A stretch of 64,000 nt of DNA from Arcticibacter sp045629565 (lineage in GTDB: Bacteria > Bacteroidota > Bacteroidia > Sphingobacteriales > Sphingobacteriaceae): positions 1 through 64,000 of the forward strand of contig NZ_JAZQRL010000078.1 in the NCBI RefSeq assembly GCF_045629565.1, given 5' to 3'. Below are positions 34,208 to 43,393 of this stretch, one piece after another (within the stretch, counting starts at the first letter, position 1; each line of letters starts with the position of its first letter). Both the position numbers and the translations under genes were made by a program. The notes below the pieces were generated by a model. It was given only the letters and a program-made list of their open reading frames with translations, was not told the origin of the DNA and made no database searches.

Positions 34208-34281
34208 TCCTGAGTAGCTCAGCCGGTTAGAGCATCTGACTGTTAATCAGAGGGTCGCTGGTTCGAGCCCAGCCTCAGGAG
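34208..34281 (+). tRNA. tRNA-Asn (anticodon GTT), second copy
   Basis: Identical over its 74 bases to the copy at 33847-33920, with anticodon GTT and discriminator G. Its own terminator follows at once. Confidence 0.97.
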
Positions 34282-34282
34282 C

Positions 34283-34317
34283 AAAAGCCTTCCGGTATCA
34301 AACCGGAAGGCTTTTTT
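34283..34317 (+). terminator. Terminator after the second tRNA-Asn
   Basis: AAAAGCCTTCCGG pairs with CCGGAAGGCTTTT over a 7-base loop and continues into a T run. The stem sequence differs from the terminator after the first copy. Confidence 0.87.
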
Positions 34318-34345
34318 AATTCCACACGATCCACTCAATCCCGTC

Positions 34346-36793
34346 CTAAAACTCGTAATTAATGCCCAGGGAAGGAATCAGGTTGCCTGACGACTCATTA
34401 AGGATGACCGGAATTGCATTACTTCCATTCGGCTGAAGCGGTCGCCCATCACTAGTAACAAAGCTGCTGTTATCATCGCTTCGCTTGAAGGTATACTTAG
34501 GGAAAGATGCGTTCTGCGTTTTCAGGATATTTTGGATATCTACGTAAAAATTAATAGACGTCTTCTTCAGGTTTATTCGTTTATCTACACGAAGATCGGT
34601 TTGACTAAACGAACGAAGTCTTTCTGAATTAAGGCGACTATAGTCGAAGGTTCCTGTACCAATAGCCAGGTAGTTCTGTTGCGAACTTATCATATTAAAC
34701 GGGGTATAAGGAGATCCGCCCGCGAAACGGTATTTGACACCCAGGTCCCAGTTATTCTTGAACTTATAACCCAAAGTTGCCGAAAACAGATGTTCGTTAT
34801 CCCAGGAGGATGGCAGTAGCCTTCCGTTCAGGCCAGAAAATTTGCTTCTTACATACGTATAGCTGGCTACATAAAAGATTCTGTTCTCCAGCTTCTGCTG
34901 CGCGTAAACCTCGAATCCGTAAGTTTCCCCCTTGCCGATACTCAAAAGTTTTTCACTTCCCACAGAGGTATACTCCGAACCCTGATTGGCCAATGATATT
35001 CCTGTCGCCTCCGAAACAGGGTAGTCGTTATATTTTTTGAAAAAAGTTTCGAAGGTGAATCTCAGCGAGTTCTTCGGCAAGAACTGGGTACCTATTACGT
35101 AATGGGTCGACTGTATATAGTCAAGGCCTTTGTTCGCGTTTAAACCGTTGTTATCAGCATACCCGAGAGCAGTATAGGGCGGAACCTTGAAATACGTGCC
35201 TACAGAAGCGTTGATGTCCCAGCGCGAATTAACATGATAGGCAAAAGAAAGTCTTGGCGAAAGTGTCTTAAGCGGATTGTTGCCCTTGTCGGTAAACGTA
35301 TTCATATCCGTGCGGATACCGCCAGAAACCAACAGCTTATCATTAAGAATGTTCTTCGATGCCTGTGCAAAAAGTCCGTATTTCCAGAAATTAATAGAAT
35401 TATCAAAGTTGAGTATCCGTTCAGGAGTAATGACGTTTCCCTGATCGTCACTTATTTCATTGGACAATTTGTTAAAAATGTTTCCACTATAGCCTACATA
35501 CTGGGTCATCAGTCCTCCCGAAAGCTTCCAGCCGTTAACAAACTTGTTAATATCAAACCGTAGTTTGTTTTCCATCTCCTGTGATTCAACAAAGAGGGTC
35601 CGTGTCGACTCAATTTTCTGCTCATCCTCAAACTTGTCCAGGTTATTTTCAAACATGTTCCGGCTAAGCGAAACGTTCATGTAGCCGTTCCTGATCTTAT
35701 GATTTAAGTTAAACCCAACAGTATAATTCCATTGGTTAATATAGGGCGTCGACCGGAGAACATAGGTGTTCTCCGGCGTCGATTCCTTTGTTGGAGCAAA
35801 GTTGAAATGATCCAGCGCACCTAAGCCGATCGCTGTTAAGGTAGTCTTCGCATTGAATTTGTGCGTAACCTTATATTGAAAGTCTTCAAAATCCGGACGA
35901 ATCGGAAGGTCGATAAGCTTAAACAACAGGCTGAGATATGATTTCCTCGCCGACGCCAAAAATGTGGTCTTCTCAGACAGAGGACCCTCAAGCGTCAACA
36001 CCGATTCTGTGAAGCTTATCCTGGCATTTCCTGATAGTCGTTCCGAGTTTCCGTCTCTTTGGGTGATCACAAAGGTCGAGGCAAGAGGATTGTCATAACG
36101 CGCGTCGAAAGCAGAAGAGGATAGCTTGAGGCTCTCAATAAAGGAAACATTTAAAATTCCCTGCGCCCCGCCCGAGCTTCCCTGCGTTTGGAAATGGTTA
36201 AGGACGGGGATTTCTATTCCATCCAGGTAGTAAACGTTTTCGTTAGGTGCCCCCCCGCGAACAATAATATCGTTCCGTTCGCCTACACCATTGCTAATCC
36301 CTACTCCCGGAAGCGTTTGCACAACTTTTGATACATCAAAGTTTCCTCCCGGATTGCTCTTGATCTCCTCGGTCGTGAGTTGCTGAACAGAAAGAGGAGT
36401 AACCATATCCGTCGCAATAGCAGATTGTCCTCTGTTAAAGGTTACCTGTACTTCGTTCAAACTATTTACAGCCGGCTCGAGCCGGAAATTGACAATCTGG
36501 GCATTGCCCGTTGATATCACCACATTGAACTTTTCTTCACTTAAATAGCCAACGTATCCGGCACTTAAGGTGTAGGTTCCTACCGGAACGCTGATCCTGA
36601 ACCGCCCTGTACTGTCTGTTGCGGTACTGATATTGGTGCCCTTTACAGTCACCGTGGCACCCAGAATAGATTCGTTCGTGTACCTGTCGGCTATGCTGCC
36701 GGTCACTATACCGTTCCTTTGTCCAAGAACCTGTATGCTGATGAATAAGAGAAATGTTATAAGTACTGTTCCGAGCCGGGAGCTTGCTGTCAT
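34346..36793 (-). CDS. TonB-dependent outer-membrane receptor
   Basis: An 815-residue receptor. After a signal peptide (GTVLITFLLFISIQVLGQ) comes a carboxypeptidase-regulatory-like domain (residues about 27-115), then the plug (LTTEEIKSNPGGNFDVSKV, IIVRGGAPNENVYYLDGIE) and a 22-strand barrel ending LIPSLGINYEF. It takes up a large substrate through TonB energy. There is no SusD-type lipoprotein partner adjacent, so it is probably not a classic SusC. The substrate is unknown. It is monocistronic and points toward the tRNA genes. Confidence 0.93.
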   Translation of the reverse strand: MTASSRLGTVLITFLLFISIQVLGQRNGIVTGSIADRYTNESILGATVTVKGTNISTATDSTGRFRISVPVGTYTLSAGYVGYLSEEKFNVVISTGNAQIVNFRLEPAVNSLNEVQVTFNRGQSAIATDMVTPLSVQQLTTEEIKSNPGGNFDVSKVVQTLPGVGISNGVGERNDIIVRGGAPNENVYYLDGIEIPVLNHFQTQGSSGGAQGILNVSFIESLKLSSSAFDARYDNPLASTFVITQRDGNSERLSGNARISFTESVLTLEGPLSEKTTFLASARKSYLSLLFKLIDLPIRPDFEDFQYKVTHKFNAKTTLTAIGLGALDHFNFAPTKESTPENTYVLRSTPYINQWNYTVGFNLNHKIRNGYMNVSLSRNMFENNLDKFEDEQKIESTRTLFVESQEMENKLRFDINKFVNGWKLSGGLMTQYVGYSGNIFNKLSNEISDDQGNVITPERILNFDNSINFWKYGLFAQASKNILNDKLLVSGGIRTDMNTFTDKGNNPLKTLSPRLSFAYHVNSRWDINASVGTYFKVPPYTALGYADNNGLNANKGLDYIQSTHYVIGTQFLPKNSLRFTFETFFKKYNDYPVSEATGISLANQGSEYTSVGSEKLLSIGKGETYGFEVYAQQKLENRIFYVASYTYVRSKFSGLNGRLLPSSWDNEHLFSATLGYKFKNNWDLGVKYRFAGGSPYTPFNMISSQQNYLAIGTGTFDYSRLNSERLRSFSQTDLRVDKRINLKKTSINFYVDIQNILKTQNASFPKYTFKRSDDNSSFVTSDGRPLQPNGSNAIPVILNESSGNLIPSLGINYEF

Positions 36794-36990
36794 GCGTAAT
36801 TCAGGTAAGTGATAAAATTACCAATATTCATACGATTATGTTTCGTCTTCGCCATTTAATAAAGCTGAAAACGGATCTTTTCTCATAGCCTTAGGGATGA
36901 ATGGCTTCGCTGATCCGGCTTGAGCGGGTCTTAACAAACGATTTTGTTACAAATATTTTTACTCGCCGCTTGACAGCTCTGATTTATTTC
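36794..36990. other. Divergent intergenic region between the two TonB receptors
   Basis: About 200 bases without a convincing gene. The right end holds TTGACA (36970 region), 22 bases before the -7 box of the second receptor, which may serve as its -33 element. No promoter for the minus-strand receptor was recognised. Confidence 0.4.
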
Positions 36991-36998
36991 TATATTTG
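36991..36998 (+). promoter_or_regulatory. -7 box for the short ORFs and second TonB receptor
   Basis: TATATTTG matches TAnnTTTG exactly. TTGA lies 22 bases upstream. Transcription would start near 37003, leaving a leader of about 138 bases that contains two short ORFs. Confidence 0.65.
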
Positions 36999-37017
36999 TC
37001 TATCAAAACTATAGACT

Positions 37018-37098
37018 ATGAGTGCAAACTTACCTTTTGGGTTCCCCGCGCTGGTTTGGCGCAACAGTGAAACAGGTTGTCGTTACCATGAAAATTAA
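37018..37098 (+). CDS. Upstream short ORF 1, possible leader peptide
   Basis: An ATG about 15 bases after the predicted transcription start opens a 26-codon frame ending TAA at 37096-37098. The peptide is MSANLPFGFPALVWRNSETG followed by CRYHEN. Its single Cys sits in a polar CRYH context after WRNSETG. It overlaps the second short ORF by 11 bases. Position directly after the promoter and before a transporter gene fits a regulatory leader peptide; a sulfur or cysteine signal is a guess from the cysteine. Confidence 0.45.
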   Translation: MSANLPFGFPALVWRNSETGCRYHEN

Positions 37099-37144
37099 TC
37101 GGCTTAAACTATCAAATAATATTTCACGACAACGCAACACATGA
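37088..37144 (+). CDS. Upstream short ORF 2, coupled to the receptor start
   Basis: An 18-codon frame, MKINRLKLSNNISRQRNT, that starts inside ORF 1 and whose TGA (37142-37144) overlaps the receptor ATG (37141-37143) as ATGA. Ribosomes ending here could restart on the receptor. The peptide is basic and has no recognised family. Confidence 0.4.
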   Translation: MKINRLKLSNNISRQRNT

Positions 37145-40077
37145 AAATTACCCATATTGCCTTTTTCCTATCCTTATTCTTTGCTCCAACCCTCATCCTT
37201 GCGCAAGGAAACAATTTTATCATCGTAAGCGGTACTATCGTACAGCAAGAAACAAAAGCTCCTCTGCAGGGTGTCAGCGTCCTGCTTAAAGGTACCGTAA
37301 CCGGTACCCTAACAGACTCAAAGGGCGATTTTAGCCTTAAAACCCGCGCGAAATATCCTTTTACACTGGTGTTTTCCAGTATTGGCTTTGAAACGCAGGA
37401 ATTCGAAATCACCAGTCCTGAATCAAAGCTGAACATTGAGCTTCTCACTCAAACCGTTTTAGGAAAAGAAGTGGTGGTTACAGCCTCCAGGGTAGAGGAG
37501 AGCATTTTGAAATCTCCCGTCGCGATTGAAAAGCTGGATATCCGCGCCATAAGAGAGAGTCCGGCACCAGGATTCTATGACGCGCTGGAAAACGTGAAAG
37601 GTGTTCAGATGACCACCTCGAGCCTGACTTTTAAAGTCCCTAATACCCGGGGATTTAACATCCCCAATAACTTCCGCTTCGTGCAGCTGGTGGACGGTGT
37701 CGACATGCAGGCCGGAACACTTGGCGTTCCACTGGGCAACGCGATCGGTCCCACCGAACTGGACATCGCCAGTGTAGAGATCACCCCGGGTGCGGCCTCT
37801 GCCCTTTACGGTATGAGTGCTATAAACGGCATGGCCAATCTGATCACCAAGAGTCCTTTCTTATACCAGGGCTTGAGCCTTTATACGCGCAACGGAGTAA
37901 ACCATGTAGGGGGCACTGGCCGTGATGCCGGTATACTCACAGAAAGTGCGCTGCGTTATGCACAGGCTTTCAACAATAAGTTTGCTTTTAAAGTGAATGT
38001 GAGCTATATGAGGGGCAAGGACTGGTTGTCAGATACCCGCACGAATCAAAACCCCAATACGCTGAATACTGCCAACCCGCGCTTTTCTGAGCTAAATGCT
38101 GATGCTGACAATCCGGCTTATGATGCCTGGAACAAGTACGGGGATGATAATGGAAGTAATGCAGTAACCATCAGCGGTCTTACCATCCCCGGACAAACAG
38201 GTGCTCAGAGTATCGTCGTACGTCGTACCGGATATTGGGAGAAGGATGTCGTTAATCCTATTGTGGATAACCTGAAATTTGATGCCGCGTTGCATTACCG
38301 TTTGTCGGATAACGCGGAGCTGTCATACGGTTACCGCTTCGGTAAGCTTGACGGTCTCTTTCAGAGAGGAAACAAGATTCAGATGGACAATGTGACTGTC
38401 CAGAACCATAAAGTGGAGTTAAAAGGTTCGAACTACTTCGTTAAGTCATACGTATCTATCGAAAATACGGGCGACTCATATAATATCAAACCCCTGGTAG
38501 ATAACCTGGACATCACCAGCGGAGGTAAGAACTCGGTTTGGCAAGCCAAATACAAAACAGCACTCCAAAATGCACTTAATGCAGGAACGCCTTTGGCAGA
38601 GGCGTTGAAAATAGGTCGTACTGCCGCAGATGCCGGTCGCGCGGAGCCGGGAACCGCCCAGTTTAACGACTTAAAAAATACTATCGTTGGAATCAACAAC
38701 TGGGATCACCAGGAGGTTGTCGGCGGCGATGCACCTGCAACCGGAGGCGCCTGGCTTAACCAGAAAAGCCGCACCTATCATACTGATGCCCAATGGGACC
38801 TGTCCGAAAAGGTGAAAATATTTGATCTGTTGGTGGGCGGTGACCTCCGCATATATGAAGTCGTGCCTGACGGGAACAACTTCGTTGACTTTACGCGCCC
38901 TCTTGCTGAACGGAATAATCCTTTGGAAGATGGAAGCTTCGGCGACAATGTGTATTACAAAAAGTTTGGTGGTTTTGCACAGGTAACCAAAACACTTTTT
39001 GAAGAGAAGCTGAAACTTTTCGGTTCTTTGAGGCTTGATTATAACCCCGAGTTTGACGCAAAATTCAACCCGAGAGTTGCGGCTGTATATACCCTCGCCG
39101 GGAAACACAACTTCAGGGCATCACTTCAAAACGGATATCGTTTTCCTGCTCTCTTCGAAGCGATTTCATTTGTTAATAACGGCAATATCCGGCGTGTAGG
39201 TGGCCTTTCTTATATCAACGAGGGACTAAACTATCTGGATAACTCCTATACTCTTGCCTCAAGTGATATCTTTAATGCAGCTGTAAATGCTGATGTTGCT
39301 GCGGGACTGTCGGCCAATGACGCTGCGCTTAAAAACAGAGCACTGCTATCAGCAACCTCCCTGTCGCCAACTCGTCCGGAGCGTATCAACTCATTCGAAG
39401 TAGGTTACAAAAGCGTCCTGCTGGAGAATAAGCTGGTAGTAGATGTTGATGCATACATCAATCAATACGATGGCTTCCTGGGCCAGGTAGAGGTTTCTGT
39501 GCCATACAAAAGGGCATTAACCCCTGGTGCTAATTTCGTGGAACAGGCACCTGTAGGAAGTGACGAGGCCGTACTCGCCATGCTTAGGGCAAACCGGGAT
39601 GCGCAGCAAACGCGGTACAGGGTATATACTAACGCTAAAAATAAGTACAATAACTATGGGGCCGCACTGGGACTGACTTACAACTTCTACCAGAAGTATA
39701 CGGTTTCCGGCAATGCGAGCTACAATAATATATCAGAAAATTCAGAGCCTGATGTGTTTGTTACCGGTTTCAATACGCCAAAATGGTCAACCAATGTGTC
39801 TTTCGGGAACCGGGAGGTAGTAAAAAATATCGGATTCAACATCGTTTACAGATGGCAGCAGGAATTTTTATGGGAGAGTCCCCTCGTAAATGGCACCGTT
39901 CCTTCATTCGGAACCTTTGATGCCCAGGCTACCTATAAAATACCGCGGCATAAAGCCACATTTAAAGTCGGCGGAACGAATATTTTTAACAACAATTATG
40001 TGCAATATGCCGGGGGGCCAACCCTCGGGGGGCTGTACTATGTGGCCATTACTTTAGACGGGCTTTTGCAGAAATAG
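37141..40077 (+). CDS. TonB-dependent outer-membrane receptor
   Basis: A 978-residue receptor. Signal peptide (IAFFLSLFFAPTLILAQ), carboxypeptidase-regulatory-like domain (residues about 27-110, GVSVLLKGTVTGTLTDSKGD), plug domain (VTASRVEESILKSPVAIEKL, FVQLVDGVDMQAGTLGV, SVEITPGAASALYGMSAING) and barrel to the C-terminus YVAITLDGLLQK. Plug and barrel look complete. No SusD partner or TonB-box is seen. The substrate is unknown. It has its own promoter and leader with two short ORFs, and a terminator at 40115, so it is controlled as a single gene. Confidence 0.93.
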   Translation: MKITHIAFFLSLFFAPTLILAQGNNFIIVSGTIVQQETKAPLQGVSVLLKGTVTGTLTDSKGDFSLKTRAKYPFTLVFSSIGFETQEFEITSPESKLNIELLTQTVLGKEVVVTASRVEESILKSPVAIEKLDIRAIRESPAPGFYDALENVKGVQMTTSSLTFKVPNTRGFNIPNNFRFVQLVDGVDMQAGTLGVPLGNAIGPTELDIASVEITPGAASALYGMSAINGMANLITKSPFLYQGLSLYTRNGVNHVGGTGRDAGILTESALRYAQAFNNKFAFKVNVSYMRGKDWLSDTRTNQNPNTLNTANPRFSELNADADNPAYDAWNKYGDDNGSNAVTISGLTIPGQTGAQSIVVRRTGYWEKDVVNPIVDNLKFDAALHYRLSDNAELSYGYRFGKLDGLFQRGNKIQMDNVTVQNHKVELKGSNYFVKSYVSIENTGDSYNIKPLVDNLDITSGGKNSVWQAKYKTALQNALNAGTPLAEALKIGRTAADAGRAEPGTAQFNDLKNTIVGINNWDHQEVVGGDAPATGGAWLNQKSRTYHTDAQWDLSEKVKIFDLLVGGDLRIYEVVPDGNNFVDFTRPLAERNNPLEDGSFGDNVYYKKFGGFAQVTKTLFEEKLKLFGSLRLDYNPEFDAKFNPRVAAVYTLAGKHNFRASLQNGYRFPALFEAISFVNNGNIRRVGGLSYINEGLNYLDNSYTLASSDIFNAAVNADVAAGLSANDAALKNRALLSATSLSPTRPERINSFEVGYKSVLLENKLVVDVDAYINQYDGFLGQVEVSVPYKRALTPGANFVEQAPVGSDEAVLAMLRANRDAQQTRYRVYTNAKNKYNNYGAALGLTYNFYQKYTVSGNASYNNISENSEPDVFVTGFNTPKWSTNVSFGNREVVKNIGFNIVYRWQQEFLWESPLVNGTVPSFGTFDAQATYKIPRHKATFKVGGTNIFNNNYVQYAGGPTLGGLYYVAITLDGLLQK

Positions 40078-40114
40078 GGTGCAAAAAGTTTAGTAGGTTA
40101 TATGTTTTTCAGTC

Positions 40115-40149
40115 AGGAGGGTCCGTCATCAGGCCCTCCTTTCTTTTTT
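40115..40149 (+). terminator. Terminator after the second TonB receptor
   Basis: AGGAGGG (40115-40121) pairs with CCCTCCT (40134-40140), with CC/GG pairing continuing past a bulged T, and is followed by TTCTTTTTT. Confidence 0.82.
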
Positions 40150-40319
40150 AGCAATGTTGATCGTAATCGCTATGCTCCTTTATCAAAAGATCAATAGGCA
40201 TGGCAATAATCTGGTCCAGTTGCTGATCCGATAAGAGCTTGTCAGTGTTCACCTTCCAAGCAGGGAAGCCCTGCAATTCCGGACGCTGTCCGATTAGCGC
40301 CTTTTATCTCCTCTTCCAT
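40148..40319 (-). pseudogene. Small gene broken by one base
   Basis: On the minus strand ATG at 40319 reads MEEEIK, then a run AAAA. Removing one A gives one continuous frame of 56 residues: KALIGQRPELQGFPAWKVN, TDKLLSDQQLDQIIAMPIDL, LIKEHSDYDQHC and TAA at 40148-40150. The interval is 172 bases, one more than a whole number of codons, which fits a single inserted base. The C-terminal 51 residues have normal codon use and a coherent helical sequence. I do not recognise the family. The stop sits in the T run of the preceding terminator. Confidence 0.5.
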
Positions 40320-40700
40320 CTATCTTGTTAGAACCTCCGTCTACCTATTTCCATATTGAATCGGTGAAGAGTCAAAGTCTAGTCCATGTTTTCTTACGGT
40401 ACGTCTGACTTAACATGGACTAAACATGGACTAGACATGCATTTGATCAGAGCAGTTCCCGAACGAGGGGGCTTTAAATTACCTTTAAACCGCTTTTTCA
40501 GTTCCTGCGTTAATGATACGATTTGTATATATTTTGAAATTATTTTATTGAAATTTAAAGGGAGAAATTCAGTCCTTTGAAAGGAGGGAAAGAAGCGTTA
40601 TTCGAACTAACCGTTAACAGATCAACCTGATAAGCTGAAGACGGTTAACTCGGAGCATCAACGCAAACTCAACACGTATACTAACCAACCAGTTACATTT
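40320..40700. other. Long untranslated region upstream of the GH2 gene
   Basis: About 380 bases without a convincing gene. It holds the repeat cluster at 40378-40435, an AT-rich block near 40520-40550 with an imperfect -7 box (TATATTTTG), and the palindrome TCCTTTGAAAGGA near 40573-40585. These may be regulatory sites for the glycosidase. Confidence 0.45.
40378..40435. repeat. Nested direct and inverted repeats
   Basis: TCTAGTCCATGT (40378-40389) is the exact inverse complement of ACATGGACTAGA (40424-40435). Between them AACATGGACTA occurs twice in tandem (40412-40422 and 40423-40433). Three copies of the same CATGGACTA core in two orientations suggest an operator for a dimeric regulator, or a remnant of a mobile element. 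Confidence 0.7.
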
Positions 40701-42533
40701 ATGAAAACTCTCAGTACTTTATTCTTATTCGTGTTTGCTTCCGCAGCTATATGTTATGGACAGGATTCTGGCTGGAAGCCGGTTCCGGGGAAGATCCAGA
40801 CACCCTGGGCAGAGAAAGTAAACGTATCCAATCCGCATCCCGAGTATCCCCGGCCGCAGCTGGTGCGCGGTAATTGGAAAAGCTTGAATGGGCTGTGGAA
40901 TTACGCCATCACGCCAAAGCAGGATGCTAAGCCAAAGTCGTATGAAGGAAAGATACTGGTTCCCTTTGCGGTCGAATCCTCTCTCTCGGGTGTGGGTAGG
41001 AATGTCGGAAAGGACAGCGTGCTCTGGTACCATACACAATTTTCCGTACCTCCTTCCATGAAAGGCAAGAGGGTTATCCTGCATTTAGGCGGTGTAGACT
41101 GGGAAGCGAAGGTTTCGGTAAATGGCAAGGAAGCCGGCACACACCAGGGAGGAAATGATCCCTTTTCGTTTGATATTACATCCTTGTTGAAGCGTGGAGG
41201 ACAACAAGATCTATCCATCCGCGTCTGGGACCCTACAGACGAAGGCCCTCAACCTCGCGGTAAGCAGGTGCGCAAACCTGAGGGGATATGGTATACGCCG
41301 GTAACAGGTATTTGGCAAACGGTTTGGCTGGAGGCGGTGTCTGATACCTATATTCAAGCAACAAAACAGACTCCTGATGTTGATAAAGGGTTGGTAATGG
41401 TGAGCACTCAGGTTAAAAATCCCAGGCCGGGCGACCGGGTGAGGATATCGGCCTGGGACGGAACGACCAAGGTAGCGGAACAGGAGGTAAGTAGCGGTGC
41501 TGCCGCTAGTCTGAACATTCCCCAGGCCAAACTGTGGTCTCCGGAAAATCCTTTCCTATACAAGATGCAGGTCGCCGTTGTTCGGGGCGGAAAAGCAGTG
41601 GATGAAGCAAAGAGCTATTTCGCTATGCGTAAGTCCTCGATGGCAGCAGACAATAAGGGCATCCAGCGAATGTTGCTGAACAATCAATTTATATTTCAAT
41701 ACGGTCCGTTGGATCAGGGCTGGTGGCCTGACGGGCTGTATACTGCACCTACAGATGAGGCCCTGAAGTTTGATATTGAGAAAACTAAGGAGATGGGTTT
41801 CAATATGATCAGAAAACACATCAAGGTGGAGCCTGCCAGATGGTACTACTACTGTGATTCGATTGGTTTACTTGTTTGGCAGGATATGCCCAGCGGGGAT
41901 CTCGGAAATCGATGGGAGTCTCGCCCGGGAGTTGCCGGCAGGGGTACAGAGCAGGATCGTTCAAAAGAGTCGGAAGGATACTATCGTAAGGAATGGAACG
42001 CCATCATGGACGCCCTTCATAATTTCCCGTCGATTGTGGTATGGGTGCCTTTTAACGAGGCATGGGGACAGTTTAAAACTACCGAAATAACAAACTGGAC
42101 TATGCAGAAAGATCCGTCCCGTTTAGTGAATAGCGCGAGCGGGGGTAACTTCTTCCCGGTAGGACATATCATCGATCTGCACAACTATCCCGATCCCGCT
42201 ATGCCCCGCCCCGACCTCTTCGGTTCCAGGCAGGCACTGGTTTTAGGAGAGTTTGGCGGTCTGGGTCTGCCGGTTGACGGGCATGTATGGCAGCAGAAGG
42301 ATAACTGGGGATACCAGAGCTTCAAGACCGCGGATGATCTGATTGACCGCTATTCGTCCTTCATGGTGAAAATGCAGGAGCTCATCCGGAGCGGCCTGTC
42401 TGCTGCGGTATATACGCAGACGACGGATGTTGAAATTGAGACGAACGGTTTGATGACCTATGATCGCAAAGTCATTAAGGTGCCCGCAGCGAAACTCAAA
42501 AGTCTGCATGCCCCTTTATATCATACAAAATAG
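40701..42533 (+). CDS. Family 2 glycoside hydrolase
   Basis: A 610-residue secreted or periplasmic enzyme with a signal peptide (TLFLFVFASAAICYGQ). Order: sugar-binding jelly roll (about 40-215, NGLWNYAITPKQ, VHWHLGG-like ILHLGGVDWEAKVSVNG), Ig-like domain (to about 310), then the TIM barrel. The acid/base Glu453 is in VPFNEAWGQF and the nucleophile Glu517 in VLGEFGGLG, so it should be active. The family includes beta-galactosidases, glucuronidases and mannosidases; the specificity cannot be set. It is convergent with the split two-component system, which may control it. Confidence 0.9.
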   Translation: MKTLSTLFLFVFASAAICYGQDSGWKPVPGKIQTPWAEKVNVSNPHPEYPRPQLVRGNWKSLNGLWNYAITPKQDAKPKSYEGKILVPFAVESSLSGVGRNVGKDSVLWYHTQFSVPPSMKGKRVILHLGGVDWEAKVSVNGKEAGTHQGGNDPFSFDITSLLKRGGQQDLSIRVWDPTDEGPQPRGKQVRKPEGIWYTPVTGIWQTVWLEAVSDTYIQATKQTPDVDKGLVMVSTQVKNPRPGDRVRISAWDGTTKVAEQEVSSGAAASLNIPQAKLWSPENPFLYKMQVAVVRGGKAVDEAKSYFAMRKSSMAADNKGIQRMLLNNQFIFQYGPLDQGWWPDGLYTAPTDEALKFDIEKTKEMGFNMIRKHIKVEPARWYYYCDSIGLLVWQDMPSGDLGNRWESRPGVAGRGTEQDRSKESEGYYRKEWNAIMDALHNFPSIVVWVPFNEAWGQFKTTEITNWTMQKDPSRLVNSASGGNFFPVGHIIDLHNYPDPAMPRPDLFGSRQALVLGEFGGLGLPVDGHVWQQKDNWGYQSFKTADDLIDRYSSFMVKMQELIRSGLSAAVYTQTTDVEIETNGLMTYDRKVIKVPAAKLKSLHAPLYHTK

Positions 42534-42565
42534 GTAAGCAGGGCTGAAAGGAGAATATCGAAGAC

Positions 42566-43393
42566 TCAGATAACGCTGCTGTTTGTTTTCCTTTCAGCCA
42601 TTTTTATTTGCATATATTCTGTCGGCGGCATCCCGAATTGCTTTGCAAAGCACCTGCCAAAGTGCGTTTGAGAGCTGTATCCCACCATTTCGGCAATTTC
42701 GTAGATTTTAAATTCATTCCCGGCAAGCAGTTGGGCAGCCTTTTTCAGCCGTGCAATGTTGATCAGTTCATGAGGGGTGAGGTTGGAAATGGCTTTAATC
42801 TTCCGGTATAATGTAGGCTTGCTCATGTTCATGGAGTCAGCAAGGTGCTCGACATCAAGATCAATGTTTGCAATATTCCGGTTGACGGCTTCGTTCAGTT
42901 TTTCCAGGAAGTTCTCATCGGCCTTAGAATAGGCCATCGTTTTGATATGCACCAAAGGGGAGTTCGCGAAGTAATCTTTTATCTTGCTCCGGTTCATAAG
43001 GAGGTTGGCGATCTGAACCTGTAGATGTTCAGGCGAAAATGGTTTTTCGATATACGCGTCGGCTCCCAGTTCAAGTCCTTCGATCTTTGATTGCAGGGTA
43101 TTTTTCGCCGTTAACAAAACCACCGGAATATGGCTGTATTCGAAGTCTGACTTGATTAGGCGGCAAAGTTCGAAGCCATCAACTTCGGGCATCATGATGT
43201 CGCTGATGACCAATTGTATGGAGTGAACGCTTAACAGGTCGAGCGCTTCCCTGCCGTTGCGGGCGGTAATGACGGCGTATCGTTCGTTCAGATCATCCGA
43301 GATAAAGTCCAGGATCTCTTCATTATCGTCAACCAACAAGACGGTGGGCCGGTTTGCTATTTCTTCTTTCATTGGATTTCTGATTGGGTTCAT
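42566..43393 (-). CDS. Response regulator with AraC-type DNA-binding domain
   Basis: A 275-residue cytoplasmic regulator. The receiver domain (residues about 17-130) has acidic VLLVDDNEE, the phospho-acceptor Asp65 in LVISDIMMPEVDGF and Lys in LLTAKNT. The AraC HTH domain covers about 165-265 (ALKKAAQLLAGNEFKI-like, YEIAEMVGYSSQTHFGRCFAKQFGMPPTEYM). It overlaps the sensor's stop by 4 bases (ATGA), so the two are the separate halves of what is normally one hybrid protein. It likely activates glycan-use genes, with the GH2 gene as nearest target. Confidence 0.93.
   Translation of the reverse strand: MNPIRNPMKEEIANRPTVLLVDDNEEILDFISDDLNERYAVITARNGREALDLLSVHSIQLVISDIMMPEVDGFELCRLIKSDFEYSHIPVVLLTAKNTLQSKIEGLELGADAYIEKPFSPEHLQVQIANLLMNRSKIKDYFANSPLVHIKTMAYSKADENFLEKLNEAVNRNIANIDLDVEHLADSMNMSKPTLYRKIKAISNLTPHELINIARLKKAAQLLAGNEFKIYEIAEMVGYSSQTHFGRCFAKQFGMPPTEYMQIKMAERKTNSSVI

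Noticed and set aside
37048..37066. Riboswitch in the second TonB receptor leader
   Set aside because: Only a short GCGC hairpin is seen; it does not resemble any riboswitch consensus I know, and the leader is mostly taken up by the two short ORFs.
34346..40077. Polysaccharide utilisation locus of SusCD type
   Set aside because: Two TonB receptors are present but no SusD-like lipoprotein lies beside either.
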